A stretch of DNA of 11,339 nucleotides, taken from positions 43,767-55,105 of the forward strand of contig JAOAGU010000001.1 in NCBI GenBank assembly GCA_026415595.1. Direction: 5' to 3'. The stretch's first letter is position 1; each line of letters begins with the position of its first letter. This document shows, piece by piece, positions 1 through 5,601 of this stretch. The notes beneath the pieces were generated by a model. It did not search any database, was not told where the DNA came from, and saw nothing but the letters and a program-made list of their open reading frames with translations. The position numbers and the translations under genes were made by a program. Source of the stretch: Thermodesulfovibrio sp. GTDB lineage: Bacteria; Nitrospirota; Thermodesulfovibrionia; Thermodesulfovibrionales; Thermodesulfovibrionaceae.

Positions 1-338
1 CTTGTGTGGGTATGAAAGGAACAAGGGTTCAGTCTGTTGTTAGGGAATTAAGAGGTGAAAGAATAGATATTATACCCTATAGCGAAGACCCAAGCATTTT
101 TATTGCAAAAGCCTTAACTCCTGCTACAGTTCTTAAAGTTGGAATAAATGAATCTGAAAAAACAGCAATCGTTGTTGTAGAGAACGACCAACTCTCTTTA
201 GCCATAGGTAAGAGAGGTCAGAATGTAAGATTGGCGTCAAAACTCACAGGTTGGAACATTGATGTTTTAAGTGAATCTGAATATACTCAGATAAAAATGA
301 AAGAAGCTAACAGAACACTTAAAGAAGGCTTTCAGTAA
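1..338 (+). CDS. nusA: Transcription termination/antitermination factor NusA, C-terminal part (5' truncated by window)
   Basis: NusA binds RNA polymerase and nascent RNA and modulates pausing, termination and antitermination in the cytoplasm. Only the last ~112 residues are present. The frame is open to the window edge (codons from position 3 read C-V-G-M-K-G), so the GTG at 6 and ATG at 12 are internal codons, not starts. The fragment begins at the GxxG loop of the first KH domain (GMKG), runs through the typical RELRGERIDII stretch, and includes the second KH domain with its GKRGQN loop about 68 residues from the GTG. The protein ends about 40 residues after that loop, so the acidic AR1/AR2 repeats found in enteric NusA are absent, as in many bacteria. 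TAA stop at 336-338. recG follows after 20 bases, where infB is the more familiar neighbour. Family identity is secure; only the N-terminus is missing. Confidence 0.95.
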   Translation, partial: CVGMKGTRVQSVVRELRGERIDIIPYSEDPSIFIAKALTPATVLKVGINESEKTAIVVVENDQLSLAIGKRGQNVRLASKLTGWNIDVLSESEYTQIKMKEANRTLKEGFQ

Positions 339-358
339 TAAAAGAATGACTAAAATTG

Positions 359-2431
359 ATGCAATACAAAGGATTGCAACTTCCCATACAATATTTAAAA
401 GGGGTAGGACCTAAAAAATCATTACTTCTTCAAAAATTAGGAATACATACAGTAAGTGACGCCATATATTATCTTCCAAATCATTATGAAGACAGACGCA
501 ATAAAAAATTAATATATGAAATACAACCCGGTGATTTTGTAAATGTTCAAGGTAAAATAGTTCAGGTCAATGATATTATTCCAAGAAATGGTTTAAAAAT
601 ATTAGAGGTAATAATATCTGATAGAACAGGCTTTCTTAGGGCTAAATGGTTCAATCAGGGTTATTTAAAAAAGATTCTTAAAATCAAAACAGAAATAAAG
701 TTATTCGGTAAAATACAGTTAGACTTCCGAGGGCATTCCTTTGAGATATTAAATCCTGACTTTGAAATTGTTGATGAGGGTCTTAATGGAAAAAAGGCAG
801 ATATTTTACCTATTTACGGTCTGACCGAGGGATTATCGCAGAAACAGCTTCAAGGTATTGTAAAATCTGTCTTAGAATATTCAAAACCTTATCTACATGA
901 CTATCTTCCTGAGGAATTAATAAAAAAACTAAAATTACCAGAACTTTCAGAAGCCATCTTTAATATCCATTTCCCACCAGCAAATACAGACATAAGAGAT
1001 TTAAATGAGAGAAATACGCCATATCATAGAAGAATAATCTTTGATGAGCTTTTTCTCCTTCAACTTGGAATTATTTTTATAAAAAATTTGAGGTTAATTG
1101 AAAAGGGAATATCTATTGCTGGCAGTGGTAAACTAATTAATGAATTTATAAATAAACTGCCATTTAAACTGACAAAAGCTCAAGAAAGAGTTATAGGTGA
1201 AATTCTTAATGATATGAGAAAGCCTGTGCCAATGAATAGACTTTTGCAGGGCGATGTTGGTTCTGGAAAAACAGTTGTTGCATTAATAGCAATGCTTGCT
1301 GCTGTAGAGTCTGGATATCAGGCAGCGCTAATGGCACCTACAGAAATTTTAGCAGAACAACATTTTTTTAATATAACATCTCTATTGAAAGGTTTAAAGG
1401 TAAATACTGTTATTCATACTTCAGAATATGATAAGTATGCCCATACTATATCCTCAGGAGCTGCTGATATAGTAATCGGAACTCATGCACTTATTCAGGA
1501 GTATGTGAAATTTAAAAATCTTGGTTTAGTAATAATAGATGAACAACACAGATTTGGTGTGATGCAGAGATATCTCCTGAAGAAAAAAGGTATCAATCCT
1601 GATACTCTTGTAATGACCGCAACTCCCATACCGAGGACATTGGCATTAACAGTTTATGGAGACCTTGATTATTCCATAATTGATGAACTTCCATCAGGAA
1701 GAAAGCCTATTGTAACAGAAGTTATAGCCCCTGAAAATAAAAAAATAGCCTATAAAATGATAGAAGAAGAAATAAAAAATGGTGGGCAAGTATATGTAGT
1801 ATATCCTCTCATAGAGGAATCTGAAGTCCTTGATTTGAAAAATGCAACGAAGGGATATGAGGTTTTAAAGAAAATGTTTCCTCAATATAGTATTGGCTTG
1901 ATACATGGGAAAATGCCGGCTAAACAAAGAGATGAAACCATGAGAGCATTCAGAAAGGGAGAAATAAAAATTCTTGTATCAACAACAGTTATTGAAGTAG
2001 GTGTTGATGTTTCAAATGCTTCCCTTATGATAATAACTAATGCTGAAAGATTTGGCTTGGCTCAACTTCATCAATTAAGAGGTAGAGTAGGTAGGGGAAT
2101 AAGACCATCTAAATGTATTTTAATTCCATATAAACTTACGGAAGAGGCAAAGCTTAGATTAAATGCAATGGTAAACTTTAATGATGGTTTTAAAATAGCA
2201 GAAGAAGATTTAAATATTAGAGGTCCAGGCGAACTTTTTGGAACAAAACAATCTGGCATGCCTGATTTAAAATCAGCCAATATAATCAGAGACAAAGAGC
2301 TTTTGGAAATTGCAAGACAAGAAGCAGAATTAATTTTGAGGAACGACCCTTATTTAAAGAACTTTCCACTGCTAAGAGCAAAATTAGAAGAATTCTGGAA
2401 AAATAAAATAGATAACTTTACCATTGCCTAA
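359..2431 (+). CDS. recG: ATP-dependent DNA helicase RecG
   Basis: RecG is a superfamily 2 double-stranded DNA translocase that reverses stalled replication forks and processes branched recombination intermediates. The 690 residues match the usual length (E. coli about 693). In order: an N-terminal wedge region containing a GVGPKK helix-hairpin-type motif (16-20) and an OB-fold part to about 140; Walker A GDVGSGKT (298-305); motif II DEQH (394-397); motif III TATPIPRTL (420-428); motif VI QLRGRVGRG (572-580); then the RecG-typical EEDLNIRGPGELFGTKQSG stretch (615-633). A TTG at 356 lies in frame directly before the ATG at 359; I chose ATG. No clear Shine-Dalgarno lies in the 20-base gap after nusA, so translation may depend on coupling. 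The TAA at 2429-2431 overlaps the stop of the convergent GGDEF gene. Confidence 0.96.
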   Translation: MQYKGLQLPIQYLKGVGPKKSLLLQKLGIHTVSDAIYYLPNHYEDRRNKKLIYEIQPGDFVNVQGKIVQVNDIIPRNGLKILEVIISDRTGFLRAKWFNQGYLKKILKIKTEIKLFGKIQLDFRGHSFEILNPDFEIVDEGLNGKKADILPIYGLTEGLSQKQLQGIVKSVLEYSKPYLHDYLPEELIKKLKLPELSEAIFNIHFPPANTDIRDLNERNTPYHRRIIFDELFLLQLGIIFIKNLRLIEKGISIAGSGKLINEFINKLPFKLTKAQERVIGEILNDMRKPVPMNRLLQGDVGSGKTVVALIAMLAAVESGYQAALMAPTEILAEQHFFNITSLLKGLKVNTVIHTSEYDKYAHTISSGAADIVIGTHALIQEYVKFKNLGLVIIDEQHRFGVMQRYLLKKKGINPDTLVMTATPIPRTLALTVYGDLDYSIIDELPSGRKPIVTEVIAPENKKIAYKMIEEEIKNGGQVYVVYPLIEESEVLDLKNATKGYEVLKKMFPQYSIGLIHGKMPAKQRDETMRAFRKGEIKILVSTTVIEVGVDVSNASLMIITNAERFGLAQLHQLRGRVGRGIRPSKCILIPYKLTEEAKLRLNAMVNFNDGFKIAEEDLNIRGPGELFGTKQSGMPDLKSANIIRDKELLEIARQEAELILRNDPYLKNFPLLRAKLEEFWKNKIDNFTIA

Positions 2432-3186
2432 TTTCTATTTTTTGTATATTTTAAAAATAGTTCCACCTTGTTTTTACCATTCCTTTTTGCTTGATATAAG
2501 GCTAAATCTGCCTTTTCAATGGATGCAATAGGGTCTTCATCTGGTTCAATTTCCGTTACTCCTATACTTACAGTAACATAGAGCCTTTCATTGCCAACTT
2601 TTATTGCCTTTTTGGCTATCTGATTTCTTACTCTTTCAAGCGCTGGAATGGCATGTATTTCATCTGTTTCTGCTAATATTATTAGAAATTCTTCTCCTCC
2701 ATATCTTGCAACAACATCGCATCCTCTTAATGAATTTTTAATTTGTGTGGCAACATGATTTAATACTCTATCTCCAACGAGATGTCCGTATTTATCATTT
2801 ATTTTTTTAAAATTGTCAATGTCTAAAATAGCGATTGATAAAGGCTTCCTTGTTCTCTTTGAGCGACTTATTTCTTCAAGTAATCTATTCATACCTGTTT
2901 TTCTATTATAAACGGAAGTTAATTCATCAAAATAAAGTTGAGATTCTACTTTTTCAAAGGAATTTTTTATCAATTTAGTTACTTTTTGCCTGATAACTTT
3001 TGTTATAAAAAGATTTGTAGTTAGAATTCCTATCCCGCATAAGGATATAGTGATTATCAGTTCTTTTCTTTCATATCCTGTTATTAATATTACTGAAATT
3101 AGAGCACTGATTACTATAAGAGTATTGATGACGAAAAATTTATTAATGTTTTTGGATAAACTAATTGATACAATATTTGGATTCAT
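2428..3186 (-). CDS. Membrane-anchored GGDEF diguanylate cyclase
   Basis: Predicted to make cyclic di-GMP from two GTP at the inner membrane. Of 252 residues, about 18-37 and 43-63 are hydrophobic helices separated by a short charged loop, so there is essentially no periplasmic sensor domain. A short linker, possibly a coiled coil (64-84), leads to a full GGDEF domain (about 85-248). It has DELTSVYNR (87-95), the metal-binding LDIDNFKKIND segment (121-131), the GGEEF active-site loop (163-167), and an RxxD primary inhibitory site (R154-D157) exactly five residues before it. Both sites are intact, so I expect an active, product-inhibited enzyme. The start is set by a strong Shine-Dalgarno (3194-3201) seven bases upstream of the ATG. 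There is no EAL or HD-GYP partner in the window. The TAG stop overlaps recG tail to tail by 4 bases. The signal it responds to cannot be read from the sequence. Confidence 0.93.
   Translation of the reverse strand: MNPNIVSISLSKNINKFFVINTLIVISALISVILITGYERKELIITISLCGIGILTTNLFITKVIRQKVTKLIKNSFEKVESQLYFDELTSVYNRKTGMNRLLEEISRSKRTRKPLSIAILDIDNFKKINDKYGHLVGDRVLNHVATQIKNSLRGCDVVARYGGEEFLIILAETDEIHAIPALERVRNQIAKKAIKVGNERLYVTVSIGVTEIEPDEDPIASIEKADLALYQAKRNGKNKVELFLKYTKNRN
2435..2460. repeat. AT-rich inverted repeat just past the recG stop
   Basis: CTATTTTT (2435-2442) and AAAAATAG (2453-2460) are perfect 8-bp arms with a 10-base loop, placed 3 bases after the recG stop and inside the last codons of the convergent GGDEF gene. 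The stem is nearly all A-T and no T-run follows, so it would be a poor intrinsic terminator. Its position at the meeting point of two convergent genes is the only reason to record it. Confidence 0.25.
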
Positions 3187-3193
3187 AACTTTT

Positions 3194-3201
3194 ACCTCCT
3201 T
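3194..3201 (-). promoter_or_regulatory. Ribosome binding site of the GGDEF gene
   Basis: Reading the minus strand, AAGGAGGT stands seven bases before the ATG at 3186. It is a full match to the anti-Shine-Dalgarno core and fixes the start codon. It shows this gene is translated independently of the purD/tRNA transcript. Confidence 0.85.
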
Positions 3202-3261
3202 AAAAATATTCTGACCATAGATTTAGCAACAATCATGCCAACACATGTATACAAATAATTT

Positions 3262-3290
3262 CAAATAGATTAAGTAAGTTAGAATGTCAA
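3262..3290 (-). promoter_or_regulatory. Weak sigma70-type promoter candidate for the GGDEF gene
   Basis: On the minus strand a perfect TTGACA (-35, plus-strand 3285-3290) is followed after 17 bases by TATTTG (3262-3267), a poor -10 with only the first three consensus bases. It would give a leader of roughly 65 to 70 bases. In AT-rich DNA such matches arise by chance, so this is only the best candidate in the 152-base spacer. The alternative is read-through from purD and the tRNA. Confidence 0.3.
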
Positions 3291-3311
3291 AAGGTAGGCA
3301 AAAAATACCTT
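3291..3311. repeat. Short inverted repeat between tRNA-Leu and the GGDEF gene
   Basis: AAGGTA (3291-3296) and TACCTT (3306-3311) are perfect 6-bp inverted arms around a 9-base loop rich in A on the plus strand, so rich in T on the minus strand. It lies just downstream of the tRNA in the direction of transcription. The stem is short and no clean T-run follows it, so it is at best a weak terminator or RNA-processing hairpin. It could be chance. Confidence 0.25.
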
Positions 3312-3338
3312 AATGAGTCAAAAATTCCGACATTTAAA

Positions 3339-3419
3339 TGCGAGAGGAGGGATTTGAACCCTCACAGGTTTCCCCACTGGATTCTAAGTCCAGCGCGTCT
3401 GCCATTCCGCCACTCTCGC
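3339..3419 (-). tRNA. tRNA-Leu (anticodon UAG)
   Basis: The minus strand folds into a class II tRNA of 81 bases. It has a 7-bp acceptor stem (GCGAGAG with CTCTCGC) and an A discriminator, a D-arm with the leucine-type GCG/CGC stem, and a 5-bp anticodon stem (CTGGA/TCCAG). The loop is CTTAGAA, giving anticodon TAG. A 13-base variable arm can form a short stem, and the T-arm is GAGGG-TTCAAAT-CCCTC. The long variable arm and A73 agree with leucine identity; UAG reads CUA and, by wobble, other CUN codons. The 3' CCA is not encoded and must be added by a nucleotidyltransferase. The gene begins 22 bases after the purD stop on the same strand, so it is probably co-transcribed with or processed from the purD message, unless the AT-rich gap carries a promoter. 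Confidence 0.95.
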
Positions 3420-3441
3420 AATATTTTATTTTAAAAAATTC

Positions 3442-4707
3442 TTAGATATTTAAACCAATGTCTTTTCTGTAATGCATTCCTGAAAAGTTAATTAATTGTA
3501 TTGCACCATATACTTTTTGTCTTGCTTCTTGTATCTCTTTCCCTAAGGCAGTTATCCCTAAAACTCTTCCTCCGTTTGTCACTATTTGTCCTTCTTCATT
3601 AAATTTAGTGCCTGCGTGGAAAACAGTTATATCCTTTAATCCCTTAATCATGTCAAGGCCTGAAATAGGTATACCTTTTTTATACTTTCCTGGATAACCC
3701 TCGGATGCTAAAATTACACAAAGAGAGGCATCTGTTTTCCATTTGACATCTATCTTATTTAATCTTTGTGCAGCAATAGCCATAAAAATATCTACTAAAT
3801 CTGTTTCAAGACGAGGTAAAATCACTTGAGTTTCAGGGTCTCCAAACCTGCAGTTGAATTCAAGCACATAGGGTTTATTGTTCACTATCATAAGACCAGC
3901 ATAAAGTATACCCTTATAAACAATTCCTTCCTGCTTTAATCCCTTAATAGTCGGTTTTATTACTGTTTCAAGAATCTCCTTTTCAAGTTCTGGTGTAATA
4001 ATAGGATTTGGACTAAATGTTCCCATTCCACCAGTGTTTGGTCCTTCGTCATTATCCAGAAGTCTTTTGTGGTCCTTAGATGTTACCATTGGGATGATGC
4101 TTTTACCATCAGTAAAAACAAGATAGGAAACTTCTTTGCCTTGAAGACACTGTTCTACTATAACTCTGTCACCGGCAGAGCCAAAGATTTTTTCTTTCAT
4201 AATTAATTTCAGAGCATCAATAGCTTCTTCATAGGTCTGACATACAAAAACTCCCTTTCCTGCAGCAAGCCCGTCTGCTTTTACAACAATAGGAACTCCC
4301 TTAAGTCTTATATACTCTTCTGCATGGGTATAAGAAGTAAACACTTTATACTCGGCAGAGGGAATTTTATGTCTTTTCATGAAATCCTTAGCAAAGACTT
4401 TGCTGCTTTCAATCTGAGCTCCTGCTTTTGTGGGTCCTATAATTTTCCTTCCATCTTTCTGGAAAATATCAACTATTCCTTGAGCAAGAGGGTCTTCTGG
4501 TCCAACCACTGTAAGGTCAATCCATTCATATTTAACAAAATCCAAAAGGCTTGATAAGTTTTTACTCTCTACTTCAATACATTCAGCAATATCAGATATT
4601 CCTGCATTTCCTGGAGCACAATAGATTTTATCAACCACTCTGGATTGGGCAAGTTTCCATACTATCGCATGTTCTCTGCCTCCTGAACCTATTACGAGAA
4701 TTTTCAT
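3442..4707 (-). CDS. purD: Phosphoribosylamine-glycine ligase (GAR synthetase)
   Basis: Catalyses the second step of de novo purine synthesis: 5-phosphoribosylamine + glycine + ATP gives glycinamide ribonucleotide. The 421 residues match the family (E. coli about 429). Visible landmarks are the N-terminal GSGGREHA phosphate-binding loop (7-14), GPEDPLAQG (69-77), the ATP-grasp loop KADGLAAGKGV (143-153), GPNTGGMG (222-229), and the metal/ATP-binding EFNCRFGDPETQ (283-294), followed by the C-terminal domain with ASEGYPGKYKKG (334-345). The ATG overlaps the TGA of the preceding globin/PsiE-like gene as ATGA (4704-4707). A Shine-Dalgarno, GAGGAGGA, lies inside that gene's 3' end (4714-4721), seven bases from the start. 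Translation is therefore likely coupled but also self-sufficient. It is the last protein gene of the carA-carB-purH-purD cluster. Confidence 0.97.
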   Translation of the reverse strand: MKILVIGSGGREHAIVWKLAQSRVVDKIYCAPGNAGISDIAECIEVESKNLSSLLDFVKYEWIDLTVVGPEDPLAQGIVDIFQKDGRKIIGPTKAGAQIESSKVFAKDFMKRHKIPSAEYKVFTSYTHAEEYIRLKGVPIVVKADGLAAGKGVFVCQTYEEAIDALKLIMKEKIFGSAGDRVIVEQCLQGKEVSYLVFTDGKSIIPMVTSKDHKRLLDNDEGPNTGGMGTFSPNPIITPELEKEILETVIKPTIKGLKQEGIVYKGILYAGLMIVNNKPYVLEFNCRFGDPETQVILPRLETDLVDIFMAIAAQRLNKIDVKWKTDASLCVILASEGYPGKYKKGIPISGLDMIKGLKDITVFHAGTKFNEEGQIVTNGGRVLGITALGKEIQEARQKVYGAIQLINFSGMHYRKDIGLNI

Positions 4708-5600
4708 CTTCTATCCTCCTCTGTCTTTTTAACTAACCAGAAAATAATGCCAATAACAAGTACAGATGCTACAAGAGCGCCAATAAACTCAATGCTATCG
4801 TGTTTTAAAGTGGCTATCATAACTTCTCTTATGGTGGTTACAAGGGCAACTCCAACAAATACACTAATCTTGAATTTGCCTCCTCGCAAATGAGATAACT
4901 CTGTATTTATTAGTTCAAGCATAACCCAAAGAATTAGAACAGAACCAAGAGCTGTAATAACATTTTGCTCAATTTTACCTGTAAAAATTTGATATATATC
5001 TCTTCCACAGAGATATATTACAGCTCCTGTAAGTAGTATCAATGCCATAACTAAAACTGTACTTGTAATCTGAGAAAATATCTCTCCTAAACGAAGAATT
5101 TTTCCTCTTGCTATATAAGCTATGGAATAACTCTTTATCTCTTCTTCAATGTAGGAAGAATTGATAATATCAAGATTTATGTCAATAATTTTGTTAATTG
5201 CAATAAAATATCTCTCTCTTTCACTACATAGCTCTATTTCATCACATAGGACATCAATACAGGAATTTTTTACAATATTCAAGGCTCTTATTAGATAATG
5301 AGGCTCTACACCAACTGATTCATGTTTCTGTCCTATCCTAATCAGATAATCATAATAAGTATTATCATATTTTCCTGAAAACAACCTGATAAACCAATCT
5401 TTTATCAGATTCATAACATGCAGTTTGAGAGATTCATCCTTAAAAATTTTTCTTGCTGACTCTGTGGTATTTATCCACTGATGAACTGCCTCAACCACTC
5501 GGTCAACTCTCTTTTCCATAGCTGGTTTAAGCTCAATAAGAATCTCTTCATCTTCTTTTGTAAAATGATAATTTGCCTTTATTTCTTTAAAAGGTCTCAT
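4704..5600 (-). CDS. Globin-coupled sensor domain fused to a PsiE-like four-helix membrane domain
   Basis: 298 residues with two recognisable parts. Residues 1 to about 165 resemble the protoglobin/globin-coupled-sensor fold. The FTKEDEEIL opening (13-21) and especially RIGQKHESVGVEPHYLIRAL (88-107) match the family pattern IGxxHxxxGxxPxxY, making H93 the likely proximal heme ligand. The B-helix position usually occupied by a distal Tyr seems to be H40 (tentative alignment). Residues about 180-290 contain four hydrophobic helices (about 182-199, 214-234, 244-262, 272-290). A conserved-looking stretch, LELINTELSHLRGG to VTTIREVMI, resembles the PsiE (phosphate-starvation-inducible E) family, whose function is unknown. 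I infer a cytoplasmic heme sensor of O2, CO, NO or redox state driving a membrane module. The start follows the purH stop as TAA-A-ATG with no visible Shine-Dalgarno, so it is probably translated by coupling. The stop overlaps purD by 4 bases. The output is unknown. Confidence 0.75.
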   Translation of the reverse strand: MRPFKEIKANYHFTKEDEEILIELKPAMEKRVDRVVEAVHQWINTTESARKIFKDESLKLHVMNLIKDWFIRLFSGKYDNTYYDYLIRIGQKHESVGVEPHYLIRALNIVKNSCIDVLCDEIELCSERERYFIAINKIIDINLDIINSSYIEEEIKSYSIAYIARGKILRLGEIFSQITSTVLVMALILLTGAVIYLCGRDIYQIFTGKIEQNVITALGSVLILWVMLELINTELSHLRGGKFKISVFVGVALVTTIREVMIATLKHDSIEFIGALVASVLVIGIIFWLVKKTEEDRR

Positions 5601-5601
5601 T

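Noticed and set aside
346..414. Short ATG-started frame overlapping the recG start in another frame
   Set aside because: About 22 codons ending in TAA, with no Shine-Dalgarno; recG in the adjacent frame fully explains the sequence.
2071..2295. Open frame on the - strand within recG
   Set aside because: It mirrors the conserved motif VI and C-terminal RecG segment; explained by the codon pattern of the real gene.
3331..3340. 10-base palindrome CATTTAAATG at the tRNA 3' flank
   Set aside because: It overlaps the end of the tRNA acceptor stem, is only 10 bases long, and is expected by chance in AT-rich DNA; no attachment-site duplication or integrase is present.
3339..3419. tRNA-Leu as an integration site for a mobile element
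   Set aside because: No integrase, phage gene or direct repeat of the tRNA 3' end is seen in the window; the flanking genes are an ordinary purine gene and a cyclase.
3420..3441. TAAAAT-like -10 element before the tRNA
   Set aside because: The gap is nearly all A and T, so such a hexamer is expected by chance; the best -35 (TTGGTT) sits at a poor 19-base spacing within purD.
4324..4736. Open frames on the + strand opposite purD
   Set aside because: Antisense shadows of purD; no ribosome binding site and no recognisable protein motifs.
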